This document shows positions 33,101-47,054 of a stretch of 64,000 nt of DNA, piece after piece. How positions within the stretch are numbered: position 1 is the first letter of the stretch; every line of letters starts with the position of its first letter. Made by a program: the position numbers and the translations under genes. Source of the DNA: Ilex aquifolium. Lineage: Eukaryota > Streptophyta > Magnoliopsida > Aquifoliales > Aquifoliaceae. Under the pieces are notes generated by a model that worked only from the letters and a program-made list of their open reading frames with translations, did not search any database and was not told where the DNA came from. The stretch is taken from positions 28,612,492 through 28,676,491 of the forward strand of contig OX637402.1 of assembly GCA_951799425.1 (NCBI GenBank). Direction: 5' to 3'.

Positions 33101-36100
33101 TGATATAGTTGGAGAGGGAAAGATACAGTAGGTACAAGAGAAGCTATAATTATTGAAACACAAGATACTAAGTGCACATACACAATTGTAGTGAGCCCTC
33201 AATACCTTCTACAGAGCTTTAGGATACTATAAGAAGATTTGCTCTATACTACCAGAAGAGATGATTAGTAACACTCAAGATATATGCATCAAAGAACATC
33301 AAAACAGCCCCAAAGAAAGTAACTCTAGAACAGCTCGTTGAGTGAGCATTTAAAAAAGAACAGGCAGTATAATTGTAAAAAAGGGTAAACATTACACAAA
33401 AATAAATATGGAAGAATGCAGAAAAGTCCAAAATCATTTCCAGATAATCTAAAAACTACGTCCAACAGGACTTCGGCGAAATTAAAATCCCACGAAGATG
33501 ACATCCAATGAAGCAAATTCTCATTATCGACTAGTAATATAAGACCGTTAGTCAGTGGTGATGATGAACAGAAACAACTTGATCTGGTGGCATGATGGTG
33601 TTAAAGTGGCTTTGGTGACTGTTGGTGCCTGGTGGTGATTCGTGTGGATGGCAACTCAATGATGGTATGGTGGCAGATTTAGAAGTGTAGTTGACCAGCA
33701 AGGGTATCGTGATTAACGTATGTGTAGTGAAAAAAGTAGAAACAAAAATAGCATTGAAGAGGAAGAGAAAGAAGAGAGTCTGGGAAGCTGCTGGACAAGG
33801 TACCAATCTAAGAAGTTGCAGATGAAAGTGCGCCGTGGTTAATTAGACCAGACAGTGAATCTGGCTGCAATTAAGCACCCTCCATAAAATTTATTTTCAT
33901 TTGAAATAATGATATGATAATCATTTTCTGTACATATGAATCATAACCATAGCATGATCAAATAAACCACCAGCAGTTCAAGCACAAAAGCTAGCCTCAA
34001 CTTTAAGGCAGCCACAGAAATAGGGGAAATAACGAATAGGAACAGTTGGAAAATTTCACATGTAGCATAAAAAAAATTTATATGGATGAGTTGTACTCCC
34101 AATAAAGGCCAAAGAAAAAGAGTGCCAGACATCAAGAGTGTATTGCCACTAACCTGCAGCAAGATGTTTTCTTATATTCTCCACCTTCTCTGCAACTTCA
34201 GAATCAGATGGAGCCAGAGACTGAGCTGCAATAGCAAAGTCTAGAGCTTCTTTATGTTTGCCCAGCTGCAAGATAATAAGAGTCAAAGAGACGAAGTATG
34301 ATAAGGTTCTTCGTAAATGTCACTGTTGAAGTAAACAAAAGGGAATTGAGAAATGGATATCCCAAGTCATCAAGCCTCATGAAGCATTCCACATGGATAT
34401 AACTGTCCTTATAAAGTATAGAATCAGATGAGGAAAATTATCATGTCCCACCTACAGTCTAAAGAAGGAAAATGTTACTTAAAACTTCTGGCTGAGATTC
34501 CTAGGAAAAGTTTCCTTCCAGTCTCCAAGTGATCTTATGTGCAGATGCAATGAAACCTACTGCTTGACATAGTAGCTAAAGGTAACATAAAAACCCATCA
34601 AATTCATCTCTCAGGTAGGTCTAAGAACACAATCAACGTAGTAGCTCCAAGATGAAAGCACAGGCAATCAGAACTAAAATTGCCTGGTCATTATCACAAT
34701 TTTATTGCATGTTAAAGTGCTCAGACGCCCAATTGTGATAAAAGATTACTGAAACCTACCTGTGACAAAGCCTCAGCCATACCAAGCAATGCCTTAAGTG
34801 AAGAACAATCGATCTTCCTTGCTTTATGAAAATCTCTTATGGCCATAAGAGAATCATTTTTCCAATTCCGCTGAAACAAGGAACAAAAGTTTCAAAACTT
34901 TCACAATGCTAAAAGGCAAAGGTATGGAACTGAACTGAGAACTCTGGTAACAAAAGTAGTTCATAAAAACCTTGAGCAACAAGGCTGCTCGTATACAAAG
35001 ACATTCGTGCATTAGCATAGGTCCAATCTCACGACCATGACCATCCAAAACTTCATTACAAGCCTCAATTCCGTTGTAATAATTTGTTTCCTCCTTCAAG
35101 GACTTTTCTGCAATTTGAACTAATTTTCTGCACTTGTCAAGCTGGAACAAGAGAATCAGACCTCAAATTATAATCAATGCACCGTAGCCATGACTGACAA
35201 ATAATATACTAATGATAGTTAGGAGAACAAAAATGCACACCCTGGCAGCAACATGACTCTTAATAGGAAAACCATTCGGAATGCCAGTGGACACCTTAGG
35301 CCGCAATTCTACTCCATTGAGTATGGGAGTAAAGTTCATAAGCTTTGAAACATCTCCTGTGGTATAACGCATAGCACTCCCAGGAGCTGCAAAGTGAAAG
35401 GAGCAACACAAGTATAGCAGTCTACTGATAACAACAGATTTAGCCCATTTAGTATAGTTAAAAAGTCCAATGATGGCATTTAAAGCAACACCGACGTGTC
35501 ACTACGCAATACTCCAATTATATATAAAGTATCAAACAATATATCTACTTTGCAGAAAGAGGGTATCAGCTAGGAGGATCCCAAGAGTAATGAAGGCAAT
35601 TTTGCCTAATTTGCCTCTCCGAGCCTGCTTAGAAAAATGTGCCTATCAAAAGATATATTTGCTTGTAGGAATGTTACTGGTTGTTCAGACACCACAGCAA
35701 TAAGGTTTTAAGTGCGCAGAAAAAATCAATGAGGCACATACTAAAGCAAAACAATTTTCCAAATTAGAAGCACCCCTTCATTGACTTTGGTTACTTAAAC
35801 TCTCAATATACCAAGAAACAGTAAATTTGTGACCTCCTTAACCAGACAATAACTACACAAGCATGAGTAAACATAGAGCATATAAAAATTGCAAATTGCC
35901 AAACTAGGAGCCAAGTGTTCAAACAGTACATACCAGGATTTACATCCATTAGATACACGTGCTCTCCACTGTAGCTAAGCAGAACCTCTTCTCCATTGGG
36001 ACTAAATGTAACATGAGTTAAATGCAAGCTAGAATGACCCTGGGAAGACAGAGACAAAAGTAGAACCTTTAGACTGCTGCTCTACCTTCAATAAGCTCTA

Positions 36101-39100
36101 TTAGCTCTTCCCCCTCCTGCCAAAAAAAAAAAAAAACCTAACCCAAAAAGAAAGAAAAGAAAAGAAAATTGTATTTCTAATATATTGGTAGCTAATGTTA
36201 AAGAAGCACTCGGAAACAAATAATACAAACACATTAGGACGTACAAAACAATAAACTGGAAGTATCAAGCATTAGTATGTTATTTGTTTTCTTTCACCAC
36301 AACCAGATGCTAACAGAAAATAGAAGCAGGTGTGAACCATAATCCCATATTTCTAACATTTCACAACTCACCAAAGCACGCATTCATACATTAAATATTA
36401 ATCTCCCAAAAATATATTGGCAAACAAAAACACATATGCAACACAAAACCGCTATAGTACGTCTGTAAACTGTTGAACTCTAGCTGTATGAAAGATTAAT
36501 GTATGAAAGTCCACTATCACTTAATCTAGCTGACAATATAATAAAGAGTTACTCCAAAAAAAAAAGGCATCCATGATCGTATAAACACCCTAAAATCAGC
36601 TGACAATTGTGAATGAATTTGGAACATTAGTGGATTTACGGGACAACCACAAAAACACTCGATAAAGGCAAGCTGAATCCTAAATATCTAGTATGACTTC
36701 TGACAGACTTACCAGCACCAAAGACCCCTAATGTTGCTGTCCTTCTCATATGGTGCTGAACTTCAAAAGAACCAGCATCATTTGCTTCTTTGTTTTTCAT
36801 CATCAGTGACAATCAACATTTAGCACTGAAAAGGCCTACCCCAAACCTATTTAAGTATTTATGTATTTACCACTCTGAAATTATGGCTTTGGGAGAATCT
36901 GTAATGTCTATCGACAAGGGCCAAATGTGACTTTCCCATTAAAAATATTATTCCCCATTTTTAAAAAAGTACATATACGACACAACACGGACACGCCTTG
37001 GGCACCTTAAAAATAATAATTTTTTATTCATCAAAGTATATAATTATCACAAATATAGAAGGAATTAGATTCATAAGGAATTCAGTATTTTTTGTGACAG
37101 GTAAATCTTATGCCTAGCTAGTCAACTAGTGTGGATTTTTAGATTAAATGATAATAGTAGTCAATACTCAGGGATTTTTTTATAGACACAGCTACACATA
37201 CTTAATTATAAACATAATTATCATGATTGCTTTCATTTTCTCAATTTCATTGCTTTAGCAAAACTTTTATGCATCTTTTCCTTTTATTAGTGAATTTTGA
37301 GTACAACCTTAACATAACTAAGCCTTGACATGCCCTTTGTACTTTTGCCTTTTATGATTAATGAAATCACTGTTTCTTATCAAAAAAAAAATTCTGGAAG
37401 ATAGTCATTTTACAACTTTTTATGCTTTGCTAATCACATGTCAATGCAAGTTATATTTTAGTGGCAGATATGACCTAGAGATGTGTCGGACACGTCGCCA
37501 AATGAACGTTGGACACATGACGGAAATTAAAGTTTGATCTTCCAATTAGGGACACAGATAAAAGAGTATCAAACACATATCCGACAAATGTCAATATCCG
37601 ACACGGATTTGTCACATTCGTAAGAGTGTCCATACTTCTCCAAAGAGATACTCAAAATCGGAATTCCCTTCAAGGTAAATATGAACATAAACCATAACGT
37701 TCATGAAAGCAAGCACTTAAACTGATAAGAAATGACAGTGCAGCACTAAAATATTGGCGAAGTTCTGGACTAACACGGTCAGATAGATGCATTGGGCAGA
37801 AGTAGTTAACACAACGAGGTGGTGACAACTTTTCCTGACAGGATGACAGTGGTGGGAGCATTCGTCTATCATATAAACGAGCAAACGCGTCACTGCAAGC
37901 ATTCATGATGACTAATCAGCAAAAACATGACAGGAAAACAAATTGCAAAAGTAACATTAACCAAAAAGAAGTACCTTCCCCCAACAAGGAGCAAATGAGG
38001 CCTAGTGGAACTGATCTCACAAGACTTCAGAGCAAGGGACTGCTTGGGAGGATCAGCCAATGACTTTTTTGATCCACACCGCAAGTCAAGCTGCCATCAA
38101 GTACTAAAAATGTGAAACAATCATACCAAAGGATCTCTCATCGGAAAGAATAAAAATGGTCAAAACAACAAGCAAAATCAACAATTTCAACATGGGATCA
38201 ATATTACTGAAGACAATACTAGAAGAACTCCATAAATTTGCAAAAGATCAAATGTCATGTACGAATTCAACCTGTGATTGAAAAATATATCATGAGGAAA
38301 GAAAACAAATTCTTTTTTGATAGGAAACACATATTCTATTAATAATATAAAGGAAGTGTAACAAAATAAGAGCAAGCAGTGGACAAGTAGTCCAGCTATA
38401 ATGATAAACAGCAAAAAAGCATTGCATAAAAACAATAAAACAGAAATTAAGATAGATAACAGTCACAAGCAGCATTCCAATTAGGCAAGATTCCAAATAG
38501 AGGCCCATTTGCAAACTCCTTCGAGACCAATGCCCAAAAAGATACTAAGAGACAGAAACGGATTTCATAAACTTTCAACCACCTCACTCTTATCATAAAA
38601 AATTCTTGCATTTCTCTCCAACCAAACCACCCAAATTGTGCAAACAATGCACAATCCCAAAGAGTAATTCCTTTACTCTTCCTTCCAAAACCATTAAAAT
38701 ACACACAAAACATCCTTGATATAGATCTTGGAGTAACCCAGGAATGCCCAACCATCTCAAACCAAAGAGCAAAAACTGCCTCCTACATCTATTAAACTAC
38801 CATTAAATCTTCATTTTGGCTATGGAAGTGACACACCAATTTTTAATAAACACTCTGAATAGAGCATGGGCAAAATCCACTTAACAGGATACAAAATTGA
38901 AAGATCAAAGCTTCCAACTAAACATGTCTGCAACATGTAACATAATTGTGATGTAGAATTATTCTATCCCTCACACCATGAACCAATTTTAAACTTCGCT
39001 ATTAAACTTGCCAAATGGCATGGCCTGATGAGTTCAACAGGACCAAATATGTTAGCGGTCAGTTATGATAAGTTTCAATGGTCAATACAGAATGGTGGGT

Positions 39101-42100
39101 AGAAAACTTCACACATTCAAACCATCCGACGGAGCCTACAGATAAGCAACCAGATTTTAAACAGACCTCTAAAAGCATCACACACTTCATGGCCAATGGA
39201 AGCAAGCATGCAACTGATCAATGTACTGAAACACCCACAATTTCTTCTGTACAAAAGATACTAAAATAGATGATTTCCTTTCACATATTCAGGTCCAAAT
39301 GTCTTACAAGACATATGGCAACAAATGACGATTTCCCAAAAAAGTAATTTAACTCGCAAATCACGTGCCACTCTGCCACAACCCCACCCCCACATCCCAA
39401 AAAAAATGATAAAGTAGGCAGCAGCCGGGAAGGCAAATTCTAATTCAGTGCTTACTAAAACATTGTGACATTCTTGGCGAGAAGATCCAGCTCGAGAACA
39501 AGAAGAACCCTCCCGAAAGTCATGCTGCCTCAAGGTCCCATCTTCGCTTGCACTCCATACCACATTGGGGTTACCGACTTCCACCTGCAAATGGGACAAG
39601 AGTTGCACAAATTTCACGAAGCAAGCAAATGACTTTAGTATTTACCTGACAAGTCTGAACAGGAATTTTTTTTGATTCACATCTTTATATTCATAAGTCT
39701 ATGATGTAACCCACTTCTAGAAGAATGAAAGAGAACTTACAGCTAATTTTTTGACCCTTCTGGTATGACATTGAAACAGCGCTGAAGGACTGATAGCATT
39801 TTCCTCACAACCCCTTCCCCTTAAACGGGACAAATTGAAAAGACGAACCTGCAATATGACAAAAAAGAAAGGACACAAGCATTAATTTCCAAAACCATTT
39901 AACAACATGACAGCTGCATGATATACACTAATACCTAAATCAAAAATATATATACACATATATAAACAAATCCTTCAAAAAATCACCTCAGCATCTCCAG
40001 CCCCAGAGACCACAAGCTCATCAGAAGTTTCGGGAACAAATTTTGTACAGAATATGTTGGAAGAATGCCCACTCTCAATGGAGTGTAACAGCTCACGCCG
40101 TGAATAACTCCAGATATTGATCTGCAACAAATTAAACATTTCAAAAATCCTCCTAATCACAAACATATATTTGGCAGGAAAAAAAAAAGTTATTTGGCGG
40201 AAAAAAAAAAGGTTATCAGACTTGTAAGATACTGACTTTCCAACAAACTAGGAAGCAATAACGCAAATAGAAAGATTTTTTTTTTACTTTCGAAAGAAAA
40301 CGAACAAAATCATTAAAGTGAATGGAAAGAGTAATAGTACATGAGAGGACAAAGAGTCCTCCATAGATACATGAAGAAAGAAGAATAGAAAGCGTAAACA
40401 AGCTCAAAACAAAATAAAACAAAGAGGTGAAGAAATTGTGTGGCATCACTATTCACACACTTCATCCCGATGATCTTTAATTAAAAATAATGGAATCCCT
40501 TTGAAATCCTTGTATGTCATACCCAAAGAGATGTTATGAAAGAGATTTTATCCCATAGATCTTGCCCAAGGAGCCTCTTTATCCTAAAAAATCCTTCCAC
40601 TTCTTTCCAACCAAATCACCCAAAATAAAGCCAACATCGCATCTTCAAAGAACCTTGGCCTTAGAACATGAACCAAAGCCTTCAAAATTCATACTCAAAA
40701 CCAAATAACAACCTCTTGGAACCACCCAAGTATTAGTGCTTTGAGGAAGTCATCAACCAAATCTCTCCTAAAAGTCTAAATAGGATGTCTCTCTGAATGT
40801 GTTTGAGAGGATCATTCATACCCAGGCAGTTGCTTATCATCAACAAGTGCATATAGGATGTCTGTCTGAGTGGTATACGAGCGTTCACATCCCATGCATT
40901 TGCTTACCATCAACTTTTTGCAACTGCTACTCAACTAACCACTCTCATTAAGATTTATGTACACAAACATAACTCAACTCAACACAAAAAAGTCTTTGTC
41001 CCAATTATTTGGGGGTCGCCTACATGAATCCTACTTGTCCATTGTGAGTCATTTTTTCCACTGAACTGTGAGCTATCACATCCCTTTTTACCATTTCGTT
41101 CAGAGTTAATTACATCCCACATCTACCTTTCACAATACCATCGATATGTATCAAATCACTGTTCTTGGGAAATTACAAGGTCCATCCGAGAACAAATTAT
41201 TCCTACAAAACATAGTGAGTGGCTGTTAGTTTATGAGCACCCGCTCACGAAGAAAGAGAAATTACCAAAGAGATTGGTAACTCACTGAAAGAAACTCAAT
41301 ACGAACAGATCACATGCAATGCCATTTATGTACTAGAATATGCTTGACTGAACTACTGAACCATTAAAGCCGTCAAGTCTAGGTCAGTCACAAAACTGAC
41401 GAGGAAGCTCAAAGCAGACAAACCAATATTTAGCTTCCCCTCCAATTTCCTTGATGCAAACATAAATTTTTTTTAAACTAAGATTTTCAAGACAAAAAAT
41501 ATTCATGTAGCCGACCAGAAGCAGATGGACAAGGTTACGTTAGTCCTAAACTTTGCACAATCCTTCTACAAATTGTGCATACACTAAAATGGCTTCTGAA
41601 TGCCCCTTTACAAAGCAAGCAGCAGATTTCAATTTCAAGTTTCTTGTCAATCAAAAAATTGTAAAGTTGGGTTAATCACCATTCACTCTTTTTTTTTTTT
41701 TTTTTGCATCCTTATGATTTCCAATGCTATCTCACAGCAGATAAATTCCATCCTGATCGGCCTCCATTTATTAGCGTATTTCAGCATTTTTCTTCAAATG
41801 ACGGACAAGTATTATGTCTCGTGAATATACACAGTTCTAAGCATAAGATATCATGCACTATTAATTTTGTTTTATCTTTTCCGGAGAATTCTCTTCAGTG
41901 AAAACATTACATAAGACAATGTAATGGTCCATTCAAACTTAAGCCTCTTCTGGTTAATTAGTACATCATAATTTGAACTGAAACCTGAAGAGCTGCTTAT
42001 TCCAAACAACTGCATCTAATATCTATCAGATATTTCTCATTTTGCAATGATAACATATGTAACTGGTATAGTTCTCTTAAGACTTCATTGTCTTAATTTC

Positions 42101-45100
42101 CATTCCGATCAATCTTTGGCTCCCTTCTTGTTTACCATGTCGCTCATTATTTACATTTTGAACAACCCAGTACCACTTTTTTTCTGATAAGACAACTTTA
42201 TAACACCTTCATCATCAGAGGTTTGAACTGCAGCACTATGGCTTCAATAGACACAGACTAATTCATATTTCCCTATTATTATGAGTCTCAAGTAGACAGG
42301 CATGGCAAAGATTGCCAAATTAAATCATATCAAGATTTCTAGAAAATGTATGCAATGCAGAAATCATATTAAGAAATAAGCAAATCAAATCAATTATACG
42401 GTGGCATCATACGCGTGTATCATCAGACCCAGATACCAAAAGCGAGCCTTTTGAATTCCAAGCCACAGCATTCACACAGCCCTGATGCCCCTGTAAAACA
42501 ATGTACAAGTGTTGAGATCACAAATTTTGTTCGATGTAAATTCTGGCATAATGTGATATACTATAATATGATGCAGCATAAAATAAGACCATTATAGTAT
42601 AGACTATAGAGTGCAAAAAACACAAAAGAAATATTCCAAAAAAAAAAAACTGAACTCTGACCCAAGAGGAAGGTCCTAATGGGAAACCAATGACATGGTA
42701 GCTTACGGAATCTTATGCTCATTAATTGATTTGTATAATGCATAACTAGACATGAAGAGAAGATATACTATAATGAAATGAAAATGCATCACGGATATAG
42801 TTCATAATGATGATGTCATCACTGTTGCACTCAATATGCCACTTCAGAACAGTGGAAAGTCACCACAGCATTTATCATATTAGAACCAAATGTGCTTCTT
42901 TTTGGTGTAAGTCACTTCCCCTCCACAACTTAAACCTCCATCTTAAACAAGTAGTCTCTATCTCATATAGCAGTGGGGGCTGCGCTCCCCCTCTCTTCAG
43001 TCGGTAAATGGATTGATCTAACCTTTCTCTTGGATATAAGACTCCCGCAGCCGACATATGTCGCATGACACCTTTCATGAAAGGCTATGCCCGGGAATGG
43101 GTGGTTTACATAATCTGCTCAAAACTCAAGATTTCTTATATTTTTATGGGAAACAACCCATTAGAATCGAACATTGAAGAGATTAATTAACAACAATAAA
43201 AAAGATGAGTGCCTAATTCCAACACTATCAGAGCAAGTAAGCTAAACACCGTGACTGATGAGTGGGTTAGGTGCACCTCTCACCCAATTATATGTATTGG
43301 CAAAGGCAAGGCCATTACACACACCATCGGCTTAAAGTTTGTAGATCACATATAAAGATATTGCAGCAGGTCCCAATCCTTCCATTACAGCCAATTCAGA
43401 TATCCAAAGAAATGAAAGCAGACTTGTTGATGGTCATGATTACATATCAACACACTATGGAGTTCCGACACAGTTGCAATAACAATTAAAGGAAGTGAGA
43501 GAGAGGGAGAGCAGTCAAGTCCAGACAGCTACAAATCCCATTCACTAGCCTGTTTCTTTTTCCCTCGAGTATTCTTCATTCATTTTCCCCTTTTTTCAAC
43601 AATCAGGACATGATAATTAAGAATTAGGAAGCTAAAATAACTTTGCATGTGGGCCGATTCCAGTCTCCACTGGATATATTAAGCCACTAATTGAGCTATC
43701 TCTACATAGCTTCAGACAGCACCTCTTGTACCTATCTTAAAAATTGATGGATTACACAGAGCAAAGGAATGGAAAAGAGCTGATGAATTTAACATAACCA
43801 GCAGAGAGAGAGAGAGAGATGCAATACAACAAATAACTGAAATAAGCATATAAATTAAGCTCATTTGGGAAAATATCAGTTGGTAATGAAATCAATTGTG
43901 TTTGTGCGCACCTCCAATTCTCTTTCCTGGGAAAGCCTTTGTACCAATGACGAGTGCATTTGCAATCTGTGATTAATGTCCTACAATATGACAAAAAATG
44001 GTTAAGTAAGACCATACAGATGGTCTAATCTTACTAAACCAACAAACCCATAAAAGATGCTACATACTGAAAGGGTAATAACCAAAAAACAGATCCATAC
44101 ATGAAACTTGTATCAATAATCAAAATGAACAAGTATAATCCTTAACTCAGTTTGGCAGACAAGGAGTCTTCAGAACAGGTGAACACATTTAGGTGTGAAC
44201 TGTAAAATCCAATATGTCCAGCAGAGCCAAATAATCACGCCTCAGTGTAAGTTGTCTATCGCATTTCATTTTTTACCCTCCTATGGAATTTTTTTTTCTT
44301 TTTTTATGTCCCAATAACCACAGGGATCCAATGTACATGACTATTTGATACAAGTGTGGCCTCAAACAGAATCCAAGTCATAACATCATCTAGTTTATAC
44401 GGCCCTCTACACGAGCACAGAACATAAGTCTTCTGCCACCTAATCTAAAAATATCAAACAGCCTTAAGCTTCCAACTTGGCAAGACTCCTTTGTCTATCC
44501 TTCTCTATATTCTGATTGGCCAAAATTGCCAAGCTGGCCTTGAGAGAGAGAAGTATGAGAGTGTTTGGTAATCACCATGAAAAGTTTTCATCCACTTCTT
44601 ATACACCATTTCTTGAAGAAGTCAAAAGATAAATGAGTAATGAGTTGAATTTCAATGGTCCTTGAAATCACTGATATCTGTTAGGCATGTGGATTATGTC
44701 CAGCTATTTATATTGTTAAAAATGGGATTTTCAGTCAAATGAATGATAATTTAGTGGACTCTATGATTGTGCGTATTGAAAAGGAATAAGAAATTTTGCA
44801 CATAAAATTAGTTATAGATTATTTTTCAGGACATCAAGTAATATCAAGCCATATTTGGATAAGTGATGCAAGTGCAAGGCAATAAGACACAAGTATTGTG
44901 TCTTTCTTTTGTTCTATATCTCATTAAGGCTGACAAAGAACTTAGTCCTGAACCTTGATATATTTCTTACGTATGCACTTCAAATATGTCCAAAGCTTAT
45001 ATCAATTGGTGTAAGTTTCTTTATCCATATTTTGGCCCACCGGCTCTGCCCCTGACTGCATTCTGGCGCAAAGAAAGAACCAAAAACCCAAAACTGGTAT

Positions 45101-45737
45101 ATTTCTAAACATTTTTTTCAGTTATTATTGCAAATATCTGAATCTCTTGCATAGCAAATTCAGAAGGCATTACAAGAGTTGCCTTTGCTTTTAAAGTAGT
45201 AACTGTGGCATTTTCTTTTTGAACATCCTATCTTTACAATATAATATACGACTCAGCGGAAAATAAAGGTAAACCACTCGCACAAAGAATGACAATTCAA
45301 TAATCCCAGTACATCAAATTCAAACATTGAGTGTCCAGTCGAATATAAAATACTACCAGAACCCAATAAAAATTGACAACAACGACATTGTACAGTGAAA
45401 GAAGTAACAGACAAATCCAATAATGCATGCTTTAATCGAATCATCCCATCTCGAATTCCATTTTTACAACCTACTTTGAATCTCATATAAACTTCCGGCA
45501 ATAAGCAACACTATCAAACAGTATAATTTCACAAAATTGTTCCCTTACCTAATAAAAACTATTTAAATTTTATCAGGAAAAAAATGAGACAATAGAAGAT
45601 TAAATCGATTTAAGTGATTATAATTTGATGATCAGTGAGAGATGAGAGAGAGAAAATAAACGTACATAGCGAACGTCGAGAGTGCGACTGTCGATCAAGT
45701 TATTGATGTTGCCGTCGTGAAAACACACCGACTCCAT
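27150..45737 (-). CDS. ASG2: WD40-TPR protein, ASG2/WDTC1-type CUL4-DDB1 substrate receptor, 19 exons
   Basis: Exons, 5' to 3': 45737-45666, 43980-43912, 42490-42413, 40121-39987, 39848-39741, 39584-39456, 38090-37975, 37892-37775, 36039-35934, 35386-35241, 35141-34971, 34870-34760, 34265-34154, 31587-31235, 30699-30609, 28471-28376, 28269-28199, 28120-27993, 27231-27150. All introns are GT-AG, all phases agree, and the product is 763 aa. WD40 repeats lie at about 45-350 (GHQGCVNAVAWNSKGSLLVSG; VVWSASEDGTLRQHDFR, a DWD-box-like end; LTHVTFSPNGEEVLLSYSG). TPR-like helices are at about 355-490, an acidic linker at about 500-600 (SDYDEEMELDFE), and two more WD repeats at about 620-700 (SGSDDGRWFIWEKKTGR). 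The C-terminus CTQS is a CaaX farnesylation signal. Arabidopsis ASG2 is a farnesylated DWD protein that negatively affects ABA responses; the role here is by homology. Confidence 0.93.
28575..29555. mobile_element. Possible non-autonomous DNA transposon in intron 15
   Basis: The left edge CAGGGTTTGTTTGG (from about 28580) and the right edge, whose reverse complement is AGGGCCTGTTTTGAG (ending about 29553), form short imperfect inverted termini of a type common in plant hAT/PIF derivatives. Sub-terminal words such as TTTGGTTAGA are also repeated inversely. I cannot identify a target duplication, so the ends are approximate. Confidence 0.4.
31588..34153 (-). other. Intron 13 of the WD40-TPR gene
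   Basis: This is the longest intron (2.57 kb). It contains the hAT-like element at 31876-32692. The rest is AT-rich with no open frame of note. Confidence 0.8.
31868..32700. mobile_element. hAT-like non-autonomous element in ASG2-like intron 13
   Basis: The element is 31876-32692. Its termini are CATAGTTATCAAA at the left and the same word inverted at the right (TTTTGATAACTATG). It is flanked by perfect 8-bp direct repeats GTTCGCAT at 31868-31875 and 32693-32700. An 8-bp duplication is diagnostic of the hAT superfamily. The 817-bp interior is non-coding, with inversely repeated ATTCGAATTGAGAATCG-like words near both ends. Confidence 0.85.
38310..38800 (-). mobile_element. LINE 3' remnant in ASG2-like intron 6
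   Basis: On the minus strand near 38640-38590 one frame reads CTIWVVWLERNARIFYDK. This is the tryptophan-rich signature near the C-terminus of plant L1-type reverse transcriptases (zf-RVT region). The reading ends toward a short A-rich tail on the minus strand at 38320-38310. The frame is broken and only the 3' end remains. Confidence 0.65.
40270..40700 (-). mobile_element. Second LINE 3' remnant, in ASG2-like intron 3
   Basis: The minus strand at about 40650-40590 reads MLALFWVIWLERSGRIF, the same zf-RVT-type signature as the fragment at 38.6 kb. A poly-A stretch on the minus strand (plus-strand poly-T at about 40277-40286) marks its 3' end. It is degenerate and lies in the same orientation as the host gene. 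Confidence 0.65.
40970..41110 (+). repeat. Short dispersed-repeat-like segment (TTTGTCCCAATTATTTGGGG)
   Basis: The sequence AACTCAACTCAACACAAAAAA followed by a GTCCCAATTATTTGGGGGTCG block and CTACATGAATCCT resembles a 3' module seen in many plant dispersed repeats (SINE-like). I base this on recall of the motif. The ends are not defined. Confidence 0.35.
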
Positions 45738-45915
45738 TTACGAAGCTTCGGAAATTGTGAGATGAATGGGAGCACAAAACCCTAGCTCGTTCGATTTTGA
45801 GGAAGTGATTGTGAATGAGATCTCTCAGCTCAGAGACAGAGAGAGATGTTCAATCCGTGGCGGTAGACACCCTTTTACTTTGTCTCCTTATTCCGCTTAT
45901 GAATACAGGCACTCA

Positions 45916-45951
<36 letters not shown>

Positions 45952-47054
45952 TTAAGCACATCAAAACACACGACTGCATGCCTCGTGTGCTTTCTACTCT
46001 GGCCCACTATTATTGCTTCCGTAAAACCGCCCAGCTATACCCACCTCAATACCGACTAAATCGATCATATTCCATAACCACTAAACCCATTTTATACTTA
46101 TTTATATCTATATAACCGACTAAATCGATCATATTCCATAACCACTAAACCCATTTTATACTTATTTATATCTATATAATAAAATAGAACGATTTTAAAT
46201 TCAATAGATAAAGAGTGGCTCAGATTATTTCGAGATAAAAAAAAAATCATCTTACGAATGACGATATCCCAAACTGTCTCAAATTATTGACGTCCCAGAT
46301 CGTTTCGATCCGACGTAGCACGTTAACTTTTGAAATATTTTTGCCAATCAATATTTTTAATTTCTAAAATTAACTTCTAATAATTAATTGCTCAACCCAA
46401 TTCTTTCCCTAATATCACGTTACCCTCAATTGGTCACAACGCTCTCTCTCTCATTGACGCACACAGACACGCAGCAAAGCGAACACAGGTGCATGTGATC
46501 TCTGCAATCTCCTTTCCATATGAGAAAACCTGTGATCTCCTTTCCATACCACAAGGTATCTTGCCCTAATGTCTCGCCCAATTCATGCCCTAATCTATTC
46601 CCCAAATCTCCTCTCTCTCCCTCCATCCTCTGTAAAGCCACTGCTCTCTCTCGCCCTTCTTCTATAAACTTTTGAAAATAGAGCATGCACATTACACACA
46701 ACACACAAAAAACATACACTCTTGTTCTTTCTACCCCTTTCACTCACAGAGCCACTCTGCATCACAATGCACACATATTTTCCAGATACACAGACAACAC
46801 CCATGCTTTTGTTGACTTTTTTGTTATGATGCAAATTTTGTGAATTCAGTTCTCATGCATCCATAAACGTCACAATATGCATGAGACTAGTATTTGACAA
46901 AAGCACAACCAAGAATGCACTCATCAACGTTAAAAACGGAGAATATAATGTGCTCATAGCTCCTAGTGACAGATTACAAACACCACAAAAAAATTCACTA
47001 ATTACTTGTAGTCTCCATTACATTTGCTAACATAGCATTGGAATGTCTACTGAC
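45738..47054. promoter_or_regulatory. Upstream region of the WD40-TPR gene
   Basis: It contains a plus-strand (CT)n run at about 45918-45948 in the likely 5' UTR or core promoter. A 64-bp perfect or near-perfect tandem duplication lies at 46051-46178. CT-rich and CA-rich simple stretches occur at 46440-46720. I see no open frame with homology and no trace of the missing 3' exons of the uridine kinase-like gene. Confidence 0.5.
46051..46178. repeat. 64-bp direct tandem duplication
   Basis: The unit starting ACCGACTAAATCGATCATAT and ending ATATCTATATA occurs twice back to back (46051-46114, 46115-46178), with no difference that I can see. This implies a recent duplication about 315 bp upstream of the ASG2-like ATG. 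Confidence 0.9.
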
